A DNA stretch of 36,443 nucleotides. Origin: Gemmatimonadales bacterium (lineage in GTDB: Bacteria; Gemmatimonadota; Gemmatimonadetes; Gemmatimonadales; GWC2-71-9). The DNA is taken from NCBI GenBank assembly GCA_011772755.1, contig WVYX01000082.1, positions 104,272 through 140,714 on the forward strand, in the 5' to 3' direction. This document shows, piece after piece, positions 15,238 to 22,449 of the stretch (positions are counted from its first letter, which is position 1; each line of letters starts with the position of its first letter). The notes below the pieces were generated by a model. It worked only from the letters and a program-made list of their open reading frames with translations. It had not been told where the DNA came from and made no database searches. A program made the position numbers and the translations under genes.

Positions 15238-15741
15238 ATGACGGGATGCACCGAGAGCAGCCTTGGCCTCATCTATCGGGAACTCGACGAAACGGTCGAG
15301 TCGCTCGTACCCGTCGTGGAGGCTCTGTTGCAGCACATCGCGCCGGCGGAAGCGGTCACCTGCGAGTCCGACGAGGCAGGCTACCGCCTCGCGACTCGAA
15401 TCCGGTTCCCCGATGGCATTGGGCGAGGGCATGTGGTGGCTCAGTTGTTCCGGTACCGCGAGACGGTCCGCCTGGATGTTGAGATCTCCCACAACCGCAT
15501 GCTGGCGAGGCATGACGGCAGGGCGTCCGATCGCCGGTGCTACTTGAACGACTTTGTCGCGACAGTCTCCCTCCCGGCGAAGGTGGATCATCTGCCGCCT
15601 GACTTCGAGCGCTCGGTCCTCTCCGGCGTGCGCAATGCCATTCACGCCGTGCAACGATACAACCGAGCGCAGGCGGCGCCGTGGAATCAGATCACAGTGG
15701 CCGCTGCAGAACCGGCCATGGCTGACTTGGTGCTGGGATAG
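15238..15741 (+). CDS. Hypothetical 167-aa protein under a sigma-54 promoter
   Basis: I do not recognise this protein. The 167-aa product has no signal peptide or membrane segment and is probably cytoplasmic. It mixes helical, acidic N-terminal sequence (LIYRELDETVESLVPVVEAL) with alternating strand-like segments (HVVAQLFRYRETVRLDVEIS), so a small alpha/beta fold is plausible. ATG at 15238 has GGAG at 15228-15231 with a 6-nt gap. Upstream in-frame ATGs would lie at or before the predicted transcription start of the sigma-54 promoter, which supports the shorter form. It is a single-gene unit closed by hairpins at 15741-15758 and 15786-15820. Sigma-54 control suggests a role in a specific response such as nitrogen, surface or stress physiology; this is inference. 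Confidence 0.75.
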   Translation: MTGCTESSLGLIYRELDETVESLVPVVEALLQHIAPAEAVTCESDEAGYRLATRIRFPDGIGRGHVVAQLFRYRETVRLDVEISHNRMLARHDGRASDRRCYLNDFVATVSLPAKVDHLPPDFERSVLSGVRNAIHAVQRYNRAQAAPWNQITVAAAEPAMADLVLG

Positions 15742-15758
15742 GCCGGCAGCCGCCGGCC
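15741..15758. terminator. Hairpin after the orphan gene
   Basis: GGCCGGC (15741-15747) pairs perfectly with GCCGGCC (15752-15758) around an AGCC loop, starting in the stop codon of the 167-aa gene. No T-run follows, so it may act together with the stronger hairpin 28 bp downstream. Confidence 0.4.
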
Positions 15759-15785
15759 GGTTAGGCCGACGGGCAGACCGACAAG

Positions 15786-15820
15786 ACGAGCGGATGGTTG
15801 TCACCGTCCGCTCGTTGTTT
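15786..15820 (+). terminator. Rho-independent-like terminator, 13-bp stem
   Basis: ACGAGCGGATGGT (15786-15798) pairs with ACCGTCCGCTCGT (15803-15815) around the 4-base loop TGTC, with one G-T wobble. TTGTTT follows on the plus strand. It sits between convergent genes and could serve both, though the T-rich side favours the plus-strand gene. Confidence 0.65.
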
Positions 15821-15848
15821 GCACCTGCCAGGGACCTCGGCGACCGAC

Positions 15849-16802
15849 CTACTTCTCTACCTCAACAGTGATCGCCGCCCAGGACGCTTCCGGGTCCACC
15901 GTGTAGCGCGCATCACCGACGTGGATCAGGTAGCGGTCTGTGCGCTCCTCTACTATGGAATACGGAAACCGCGCCCAGCTCAGGAATTTGCGTACACGCG
16001 GTCCCCTGGTGGCCACGGCAGCGGCAGGCGTGGATGGGTGGCGTTCGTACGTGTAGCCCTCCAGGTCGAACTGCGGTCGCCGGAACCAGTGGAAGGTACC
16101 GAAGCGGTAGAGTTCACCGTCTTGTATCACGACCCAGCGCCGGAAGGGAGTAACCGGACGCGGCGCGACCATGAGGCGCGCAGGTGAATCATATCCCGCC
16201 TCCAGTAGCGAGCGCGTGACTAGACTCCGGGCCACCACGTTGGAGGTCGCCATCGCGGCGATGTACAGTGCGAGCGCCCCAAGGCTAGCAGCCGCTGGCG
16301 AGCGGAGGAACCGGCGGACGGGCGCCGATGGCCGCTTGCGCGCAAGGTAGATGCCCGCCACCAAGACAGCCCAGATCCAGGGATCCACGATGAAGAGCGT
16401 ATCGCCGTAGTACCACGCGTCTGAGAACGGCATCAGCCATCGCATCCCGTACGTGTTCATGAAGTCCAGCACGGGGTGAGTGACGACCGCGATAAACGCG
16501 AGCAACAGAATCTGCAAGGGAGCGACGTGTACGGGCGGAGGGCGTCCCCGTCGTCGGACGAGCCGATCCCATGCGAGCATCCCGCCCGTAAGCAGCAACG
16601 GCAGCAGCACCACGGCTGGAAGACCGTGGGTCACGCCACGGCGGAACCACAGCGCCGTGACGCCGCTGTCGACGTAGGTCAGGATATCGAGATCGGGCAA
16701 GTTCGCGCCGATGATGAGGGTGGCTGCACCTAGAGCGGTCCGTCTCTTGAGCCCGGTTTCGGCTAGAGTGGCGCCAACAAGGGTGTGGCAGATGGGGTCC
16801 AT
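15849..16802 (-). CDS. DUF457/YdjM-like membrane metal-dependent hydrolase
   Basis: A 317-aa membrane protein that begins MDPICHTLVGATLAETGL, the canonical start of YdjM/YbcI-type inner-membrane metal-dependent hydrolases, where the early His is conserved. Further signatures are NLPDLDIL, RRGVTHGLP and VVTHPVLDFMNTYGMRWLMPF, with His and Asp at membrane edges as putative metal ligands. The first ~200 residues carry several transmembrane helices; the last ~110 form a soluble domain with strand-like segments (WVVIQDGELYRFGTFHWFRRP). The ATG at 16802 has an AGGG about 7 nt upstream. It is longer than the relative at 642-1109. The family is clear, but the reaction is not known for these proteins. 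Confidence 0.88.
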   Translation of the reverse strand: MDPICHTLVGATLAETGLKRRTALGAATLIIGANLPDLDILTYVDSGVTALWFRRGVTHGLPAVVLLPLLLTGGMLAWDRLVRRRGRPPPVHVAPLQILLLAFIAVVTHPVLDFMNTYGMRWLMPFSDAWYYGDTLFIVDPWIWAVLVAGIYLARKRPSAPVRRFLRSPAAASLGALALYIAAMATSNVVARSLVTRSLLEAGYDSPARLMVAPRPVTPFRRWVVIQDGELYRFGTFHWFRRPQFDLEGYTYERHPSTPAAAVATRGPRVRKFLSWARFPYSIVEERTDRYLIHVGDARYTVDPEASWAAITVEVEK

Positions 16803-16952
16803 TGATCGCCCTGAGCCTTCAGCCGTCAGCGAACTAACTGCAGTAATGAGCAGTTGGCAATTAGCGGGGCGCGTGCTATTCGTGCCGCCGCTGCCGCTCC
16901 TGCCGCTCTCTCACGCGGCTTCCTGAACCCCCGGCTCCCATCCTTCATATAG

Positions 16953-17309
16953 TCATGCCGGACTCGCCTCTCCCCCCCGTCCCGCCTCCCCCTTCTCACC
17001 CCGACACCTCCCACACGGACACATCGATTGCAGGTACTCGTACGTATAGATCCCCTCATGATGCCCATCACTCCAACCGATCTGAATCGCATAGCTCCCG
17101 ACCAGCGTGATCGACACAGGCCTCACGTCCTTGGGAACCGACTCGGGGGCGAGGAGCGGTCGGCCTGTCATCTCCTCAACGCAGCCGGCGCACTGACAAC
17201 TCAGACGCAGGTCGCGGGCGGGGTATTTTCCGACGTGGCCCTCATCCCACCAGATCACGACCTCTCGGTCGTCCCGGTGGATGCGCTGCGGGATGGGAGT
17301 GCCAGTCAC
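16953..17309 (-). CDS. DUF971 domain protein (GBBH-like N-terminal domain)
   Basis: A 118-aa protein formed entirely by a DUF971 domain, the small zinc-binding fold also found at the N-terminus of gamma-butyrobetaine hydroxylase and in some Fe-S cluster carriers. Typical features are the strands around VVIWWDEGHVGKYPARDLR, the LSCQCAGCVEE cysteines, and the IGWSDGHHEGIYTYEYL motif, followed by CPCGRC. The GTG start at 17309 overlaps the OsmC stop in GTGA, so it is translated right after osmC. A longer frame runs upstream but overlaps OsmC completely and is not believable. The C-terminal ~15 residues are Gly/Glu/Arg low complexity. Function unknown; linkage with OsmC suggests a redox setting. 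Confidence 0.85.
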   Translation of the reverse strand: MTGTPIPQRIHRDDREVVIWWDEGHVGKYPARDLRLSCQCAGCVEEMTGRPLLAPESVPKDVRPVSITLVGSYAIQIGWSDGHHEGIYTYEYLQSMCPCGRCRGEKGEAGRGGEASPA

Positions 17310-17737
17310 GACTCCAGCTTGGCGTCCAGTTCGAACGCGACGTTTCCCGCGAGCGCCTTCGAGACGGGGCAGTTGCTCTTGGCACCCTCGGCTGCGCTGG
17401 CGAAGGTGGCCTGATCGATACCGGCCACCCGCCCCCGGACTTTCAATCGCATGGTGGTGATCTTCGGCGCGCCCTCCACCATGTCTATGCTGCACGAGGC
17501 CGTGGTCGTGATGCTGGTCGGAGGGGTTCCCGCCCGCTCGAGCCCCGCCGAAAGCGCCATGCTGAGACATGCAGCATGGGCTGCCGCAATTAGCTCTTCG
17601 GGGTTGGTACCCTTCGCACCCTCGAACCGCGTGGCGAATGTGTAGTCACCCGCGAACGCCCCGGACCCCGCACTGTATGACCCGCTTCCGGACTTGAGCA
17701 CGCCGTTCCAGGTAGCTGTGGCACTGCTGGTTGGCAT
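17306..17737 (-). CDS. osmC: OsmC-family peroxiredoxin
   Basis: OsmC reduces organic hydroperoxides using two reactive cysteines. The 143-aa chain has the catalytic Cys57 in HAACLSMAL and the second Cys123 in SNCPVSKAL, and these contexts match OsmC rather than Ohr. The N-terminus shows the usual TATWNGVLKSGSGS strand and the FATRFEG...TNPEELIAAAHA block. Length is typical. ATG at 17737 is preceded by GGAGGAG about 7 nt away. The gene is followed by DUF971 in a GTGA overlap. It probably protects against lipid and other organic peroxides in the cytoplasm. Confidence 0.95.
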   Translation of the reverse strand: MPTSSATATWNGVLKSGSGSYSAGSGAFAGDYTFATRFEGAKGTNPEELIAAAHAACLSMALSAGLERAGTPPTSITTTASCSIDMVEGAPKITTMRLKVRGRVAGIDQATFASAAEGAKSNCPVSKALAGNVAFELDAKLES

Positions 17738-17783
17738 TGGCGATCTCCTCCGAGATGTGAAGCAGGCAATCTAACGACATTAT

Positions 17784-17957
17784 GAGCGGTGAGCTTAGGA
17801 ATGTGCGCGGTGCGCGGTGCGCTGGGCTGGACGTCAGCCCTGTCAGGCTCCGAATGGTCAAACTGCTCTTGGGTGCTTACCGCTGAGGCGGATCTCGATG
17901 TGATTCGAAACCGTTCGGGAACGGACCGTATCCCGTCCGCCGCCGCGCACCGCTCAC
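17784..17957. repeat. Intergenic region bounded by inverted GAGCGGTG words
   Basis: The left edge reads GAGCGGTGAGC (17784-17794), followed by GTGCGCGGTGCGCGGTGCGC. The right edge reads GCGCACCGCTCAC (17945-17957), the reverse complement of GTGAGCGGTGCGC. Between them are GGGCTG-GACGT-CAGCCC (17824-17840) and unique sequence. The right edge lies 16 nt past the stop of the minus-strand YheT-type gene. It may be a structured 3' region or a small decayed repeat element; no gene is seen in it. Confidence 0.5.
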
Positions 17958-17973
17958 AGCAGGCAACAGTGGC

Positions 17974-19059
17974 TCACAGGTGTTGGACCAGGAACCGTGC
18001 CGCCTCCGCCTCGGCCCAAAACCCCGGCCGCCACGGTGGCCCCGTCACGAACCCCACGTGCCCGCCACGGCTCGTGATCCTGAGATGGAGTTGCGGATTC
18101 GGCTCCAGCTCCGCCTCGGCCGGAACGGCGGACGCCGGAAGGAACGGATCGTCCTTCGAATGGACCAGCAGCGTCGGGATGCGAATCGACTCGAGGTACA
18201 GTCTGCAGCTCGACCGGCGATAATAGTCGTCGGCACCGGCAAAGTCGTGGAGCGGTGCGGTTCCGGCATCGTCGAACTCGCGAAAGCTCCGCGCCGCAAG
18301 CACCCGTTCCACGTCGATCCGGAACCGGAGAAATCCCACCTTCTGCCTAACCTTCTTGCGGAGCTTGCGCATTAGCTGGTAACGGTACACCCGTGCGAAA
18401 CCCCGTTCCATGTAATCCGCGCCGGCAGACAGATCGAAGGGCACCGATATTGCTGCCGCAGCGTGTAGCGGCCCACTGCCGCCCTCTGCCGCACCCTGCC
18501 GCCCACCGCCACCAATCCCCTCCCCCCTCTCCCCTGTCTCCCCCAAGTACTTCAGCAACACGTTCGCCCCAAGGGAGAACCCTACAGCCCCCAGCGGACG
18601 CTCGGGATATCGCTCACACAACTGCGCCAGCACGTACGCTAGGTCGCCGGTCTCACCGGAGTGGTACATCCGCGGCAGCCGGTTGGGTTCGCCACTGCAG
18701 GTGCGGAAGTTCAGGCCCACGGCCGCGATCCCCTCCCGGTGGAGAGCCCGATACATCTCGAGCATATAGTTCGACTGCGCGGAGCCTTCGAGACCATGGA
18801 GGACGATAACGAGAGGAAGGTCGGACAGGCGGTCAGGCGGTCGGGCGGTCGGGGCACTGCCCGCCGGACCGCCCGACCGCCTGACTGCCCGACCGCCCAA
18901 AGGCTCCACCCAATCGAGATCCAGGAAATCCCCGTCCGGTAGCTCCAGCCGCTCCCGCTGGAAGCGAACACCCCGGCGCGAGCGCAGCAGGCGCGCGCCT
19001 AGCGTCTGGGCATGGCGGCCTGGAAGCCACCAGGCTGGGGTGAAGGTAGCGGAAGACAC
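17974..19059 (-). CDS. YheT-type alpha/beta hydrolase with repeat-derived insertions
   Basis: A 361-aa alpha/beta hydrolase of the YheT/ABHD1-3 family. The start TPAWWLPGRHAQTL is the family's N-terminal signature. HGLEG (88-92) contributes the oxyanion hole, the nucleophile is Ser162 in GFSLG, the acid lies in HSKDDPFLP, and the His in SRGGHVGF. GTG at 19059 has TATTAT 8 nt upstream and no Shine-Dalgarno site, so it may be leaderless; longer frames invade the divergent neighbour. Two stretches interrupt the fold: residues 54-80, encoded by a perfect GC-rich palindrome, and residues 175-197, of Gly/Glu/Arg low complexity. Both fall in loops outside the catalytic motifs, so the enzyme is probably active. 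Likely an esterase; substrate unknown. Confidence 0.88.
   Translation of the reverse strand: MSSATFTPAWWLPGRHAQTLGARLLRSRRGVRFQRERLELPDGDFLDLDWVEPLGGRAVRRSGGPAGSAPTARPPDRLSDLPLVIVLHGLEGSAQSNYMLEMYRALHREGIAAVGLNFRTCSGEPNRLPRMYHSGETGDLAYVLAQLCERYPERPLGAVGFSLGANVLLKYLGETGERGEGIGGGGRQGAAEGGSGPLHAAAAISVPFDLSAGADYMERGFARVYRYQLMRKLRKKVRQKVGFLRFRIDVERVLAARSFREFDDAGTAPLHDFAGADDYYRRSSCRLYLESIRIPTLLVHSKDDPFLPASAVPAEAELEPNPQLHLRITSRGGHVGFVTGPPWRPGFWAEAEAARFLVQHL
18819..18894. repeat. GGCGGTC-word palindrome inside the YheT-type gene
   Basis: GTCAGGCGGTCGGGCGG (18832-18848) and its exact reverse complement (18869-18885) flank a 20-nt centre. Outer arms GGTCGGACAG (18819-18828) and CTGCCCGACC (18885-18894) match at 9 of 10 positions. 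The element is read in frame and encodes about residues 56-80 of the hydrolase, which normal relatives lack. A related element lies at 28903-28961. Confidence 0.75.
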
Positions 19060-19067
19060 GAGAGGAG

Positions 19068-19073
19068 ATAATA
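19068..19073 (-). promoter_or_regulatory. Candidate -10 box (TATTAT) for the YheT-type gene
   Basis: TATTAT on the minus strand ends 8 nt before the GTG at 19059. The upstream gap to 19117 is an almost pure purine tract on the plus strand, so no Shine-Dalgarno sequence can exist on the minus strand there. The tract itself may influence both divergent genes. Confidence 0.3.
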
Positions 19074-19156
19074 ACAGAGGAGAAGGAAGAGAGGTGGGAG
19101 AGGGTGATGAGGGGGCATAGATTCTATCCGTCCAGCCTATTTCACGGAGCCGAACG

Positions 19157-20401
19157 ATGAAGCACTGCCACCACCCTTTGGGGAGGAGCGCGCTGCTGGT
19201 GTGCACCCTCGCTGCCGTCCTGTTCCCCATGCGCACCGTGGCCCAAAGTCCCCCCGGGTTCGACCAGGCCTGGCAGGAGATCCAGGAGTTCTACCGCAGC
19301 CGCCTCGAGGATGAGGGGATCGTCGGCAGCAGTCTGTGGTTTCTCCACGGGGGCCGGACGCTGGCGAGGGAGTTCTACGGGATGGCCGATCTAGCCGAAC
19401 AGCGTCCGGTGAACGAAACAACGATCTACCACTGGGCCTCCATTACCAAGACGTTCACCGGCATCGCCATCATGCAGCTACGAGATCGCGGACAGTTGAG
19501 TCTAGACGACCCTGTCGTGCACTACCTGCCAGAGCTGCGGAAGGTGCACAACCCGTTCGGCAGCATGGAGGCCATCACCATCCGTCACCTCCTCAGCCAC
19601 TCGGCGGGATTCCGGGGACCCACCTGGCCATGGGGCGGAGACGAGCCCTGGCACCCTCACGAGCCGACGACGTGGCAGCAACTCGTGGCGATGATCCCCT
19701 ACACACAAGTTCTGTTTGAGCCCGGTAGTCGGTACAGTTACTCCAATCCAGGCATCGTCTTCTTGGGTCGCATCATCGAAGAGCTCACCGGCGACGATTA
19801 CGAGGTGTACGTCGACAAGAACATCCTCAAACCTCTCGGGATGTACGGGGCGTACTTCGACCATACGCCGTACCACTTGCTGCCGCACCGATCCAACAAC
19901 TACTACGTGACCGGCGGCGAACTGACTACCAACGGCCTCGATTTCGACACTGGGATCACCGTTTCCAACGGCGGCCTCAACGCCGCCATACCGGACATGG
20001 TCAAGTACCTAGCGTTCCTCACGGGCGACCCGAGGCGGCAACACGCATATGACGCGATCCTCCCTCGCTCATCCCTGCGGGAGATGTGGCAGCCCGTGGT
20101 GGACTTGCCCCTTGATACCACTGGGACCGAAGGCCGCGAGCCACTGCGAGAATCGATGGGGCTAACGTTCTTCATTCTTCAGCACGGCGACCTCCAGCTG
20201 ATCGGTCACACTGGAGGTCAAAAGGCGTTCGTCTCATTCATCTATCTGGACCAGACGTCCGGCGCCGCCGCCATCGCGGCCTTCAATACCCTCGGCATCT
20301 CGCCGGAGGGCAGGCCAAAGCCCGACACGCGAAGCGTGTTGAGCGATCTCCGGCAGCGCCTGTTCAGCAACGTGTTCCCCCTCTTCCGAGAGCGCGGTTG
20401 A
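19157..20401 (+). CDS. Secreted serine hydrolase, beta-lactamase/class C PBP-like
   Basis: A 414-aa protein of the beta-lactamase/DD-peptidase superfamily (Pfam Beta-lactamase, MEROPS S12). The first 30 residues are a Sec signal peptide ending at VAQ. The catalytic SxxK motif is S95-I-T-K98 in HWASITKTF, the YxN motif is Y194-S-N196 in RYSYSNPG, and a C-terminal HTGG stands for the third motif. Members include esterases, D-aminopeptidases and carboxypeptidases, so a beta-lactamase activity should not be assumed. CGGAG lies about 8 nt before ATG. It is the first of three consecutive genes for secreted hydrolases, 67 nt before the next, suggesting co-transcription. Confidence 0.9.
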   Translation: MKHCHHPLGRSALLVCTLAAVLFPMRTVAQSPPGFDQAWQEIQEFYRSRLEDEGIVGSSLWFLHGGRTLAREFYGMADLAEQRPVNETTIYHWASITKTFTGIAIMQLRDRGQLSLDDPVVHYLPELRKVHNPFGSMEAITIRHLLSHSAGFRGPTWPWGGDEPWHPHEPTTWQQLVAMIPYTQVLFEPGSRYSYSNPGIVFLGRIIEELTGDDYEVYVDKNILKPLGMYGAYFDHTPYHLLPHRSNNYYVTGGELTTNGLDFDTGITVSNGGLNAAIPDMVKYLAFLTGDPRRQHAYDAILPRSSLREMWQPVVDLPLDTTGTEGREPLRESMGLTFFILQHGDLQLIGHTGGQKAFVSFIYLDQTSGAAAIAAFNTLGISPEGRPKPDTRSVLSDLRQRLFSNVFPLFRERG

Positions 20402-20468
20402 TTCGGGGCGGTCACCGGGACAGCGGGAACCTTACGGCGGTTGAACCCTCAACTTCGGAGCTACATCA

Positions 20469-22259
20469 ATGCGTTCCGCCTTCCCCCTCGCCCTCGCGCT
20501 CGTGCTGTCGCAGCCCGTGCCCGCCGGCCCCCTGCCTGCACAGTCAGACGGCGGCACGAATAGGCAGGAATACCAGATCAAGATCACGGACCTCTCCATT
20601 CCCGTACGGAACGGTGTGCGGTTGCACGCTCGAATGTGGCGTCCGCTCGGGCTGGACGACCCCGGTCCGGTCATCCTCTCGCTCACGCCGTACACTGTCG
20701 ACGACGCACATGAGCGTGGTACGTTCTTCGCCAAGCACGGCTACGTGTACGTGAATGTGGATGCGCGCGGGCGTGGCGGATCCGAAGGCGAATTCTGGCC
20801 GCTGCAGCAGGACGGGCCGGACGGTCACGACGTGGTTCAATGGGTTGCACAGCAGCCCTGGTGCGATGGCCGCGTCGGTATGCGGGGTGGCTCGTACCGC
20901 GGCATGGTGCAGTGGCAGACACTCAGGGAACGACCCTCCGCGCTCAGCACGATCGTCCCGACCGCCTCGGTCCACCCGGGGTGGGACTATCCAAATCCGA
21001 GCGGAATCTTCTTGAGTTACGCAGCGCGATGGCTCGCGTTCGTGAACGGCGCGGCGTCACAGAGTTCGCTCTTTGGAGATACCGACTACTGGCGAGGCAA
21101 GTACCTCGAGAAGCACCAGCAGCACCGCCCATTCGCCGACTTGGATGATCTCACCGGCCTCCCTCCTCGCGTCTTCCAGCGCTGGATCGAGCATCCCTAC
21201 TACGACTCCTTCTGGCAGGTCATGAATCCCGGTCCGGGAGACTACCGGACGTTCGACCTCCCCATCCTCACGATTACCGGGTACTTCGACGGGGACCAGC
21301 CGGGTGCCATGAAGTACTATCAGGATCACATGCGCCACGGGCGCGACAGGGGCAAGGCACAGCACTACCTGGTCATCGGCCCCTGGAGCCACGGCGGGAC
21401 GCGCAGACCCGTGAAAGAGTTGAGTGGCCTGGTGTTCGGCGAGAACAGCGTGATCGAGATGGAACAGTTGCATCTGGACTGGTTCAACTGGGTCTTCAAG
21501 GACGGTCCAAGACCGGACATCCTGCGAGACCGCGTGGTCTACTACGTAATGCAGTCGAACGAGTGGAAGCACGCCGCTGGTCTGGAATCGGTGACCACCG
21601 ACACCGTGAGGTGGTATCTGTCGTCCGAGGGCGGGCGGGCAAACGACGTGTTCCGGTCAGGTACACTCAGCGCCTCGCTACCCACTGAGCCCGGTGTCGA
21701 TTCCTACGTGCACGATCCACGGCAAACACAAGCCGAAGGGGAGCGGGTGCAGGCCCTGAGCGGCAGCTACGTCAGTGGCGGCATGGCATTCGCGCCTGGG
21801 CCCAAGCTGGTGTACCACAGTCCCCCGCTGGACGAGGCCCTCGAAGTCTCAGGCTATGTCAAGCTGGAGGCCTACACGGAGCTCAACGTCCCAGACACAG
21901 ACATCCTGGCTTTCCTCTACGAGGTGCGACCGGACGGCGAGACCATCTATCTCGGTCGCAGTGAGTTGCGGGCGCGTCACCGGCACGGCGTGGACCGCGC
22001 TGACCTGGTCACGCCTGGGAAGGTCGAGTTGTACGAGTTCGATCGCTTCTACTGGTTTTCTCGGAAGCTCCTCAGGGGCAGCCGCCTCCGTCTCGTGATC
22101 ATGCCTCTGAACACCCCCGATCGCGACAAGAACTACCACTCCGGAGGGAACACTATCCACGAGACGGACCAGGATGCCAGGACCGCCGAAGTGAGGATTC
22201 ATCACGGCCCAGACCATCCGAGCGCGTTGCTGCTACCGGTGTCCCGAGACGGGAACTAG
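20469..22259 (+). CDS. Secreted CocE/NonD-family (S15-like) hydrolase
   Basis: A 596-aa alpha/beta hydrolase of the X-Pro dipeptidyl-peptidase/cocaine-esterase group. Residues 1-25 form a signal peptide (cleavage near PLPAQS). The nucleophile Ser142 lies in GGSYRG, within WCDGRVGMRGGSYRG. The acid is expected in TGYFDGD and the His in GPWSHGG, the usual order. The last ~180 residues are the jelly-roll C-terminal domain (VSGYVKLEAYTELNVPDTDI...). The strand-7 segment VNVDARGRGGSEGEF is typical. GGAG lies 9 nt before ATG. Relatives hydrolyse proline-containing dipeptides, esters or beta-lactam side chains. With its neighbours it suggests extracellular peptide processing. Confidence 0.92.
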   Translation: MRSAFPLALALVLSQPVPAGPLPAQSDGGTNRQEYQIKITDLSIPVRNGVRLHARMWRPLGLDDPGPVILSLTPYTVDDAHERGTFFAKHGYVYVNVDARGRGGSEGEFWPLQQDGPDGHDVVQWVAQQPWCDGRVGMRGGSYRGMVQWQTLRERPSALSTIVPTASVHPGWDYPNPSGIFLSYAARWLAFVNGAASQSSLFGDTDYWRGKYLEKHQQHRPFADLDDLTGLPPRVFQRWIEHPYYDSFWQVMNPGPGDYRTFDLPILTITGYFDGDQPGAMKYYQDHMRHGRDRGKAQHYLVIGPWSHGGTRRPVKELSGLVFGENSVIEMEQLHLDWFNWVFKDGPRPDILRDRVVYYVMQSNEWKHAAGLESVTTDTVRWYLSSEGGRANDVFRSGTLSASLPTEPGVDSYVHDPRQTQAEGERVQALSGSYVSGGMAFAPGPKLVYHSPPLDEALEVSGYVKLEAYTELNVPDTDILAFLYEVRPDGETIYLGRSELRARHRHGVDRADLVTPGKVELYEFDRFYWFSRKLLRGSRLRLVIMPLNTPDRDKNYHSGGNTIHETDQDARTAEVRIHHGPDHPSALLLPVSRDGN

Positions 22260-22286
22260 GCAGCGCCCCATTGACTTGAGTGGGCA

Positions 22287-22353
22287 GTCAGGAGTGGCGG
22301 CGAGCGCGCTCACCGCGGCCTGGCTCACGTCCTCACACGCAGCCATTCCTGAC
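22287..22353. repeat. Imperfect inverted repeat after the CocE-type gene
   Basis: GTCAGGAGTGGCGGC (22287-22301) and GCAGCCATTCCTGAC (22339-22353) pair at 13 of 15 positions, with the inner palindrome GAGCGCGCTC in the 37-nt spacer. It begins 27 nt after the CocE stop and may form a 3' hairpin. No T-run follows. Confidence 0.4.
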
Positions 22354-22449
22354 TTCATCCCATCCCTGCCGGTGGGTGGGAATTGATGGTAAGATGTCGG
22401 CAAGGACGACAACCCCCTGGCACCCCCTGCGATGGTCAGAGGAGGACGA

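Noticed and set aside
16953-17570. 205-codon version of the DUF971 protein
   Set aside because: The extra N-terminus lies entirely inside osmC in another frame. The GTG at 17309 with GTGA overlap is the believable start.
19157-20401. Antibiotic resistance beta-lactamase
   Set aside because: SxxK and YxN motifs define the broad S12 superfamily. Length and context fit an esterase or peptidase, so resistance cannot be claimed.
22271-22395. Promoter for the S9A gene (TTGACT at 22271 or TGGTAAGAT at 22387-22395)
   Set aside because: TTGACT has no -10 at proper spacing. TGGTAAGAT resembles an extended -10 but has no -35 and is too weak to list.
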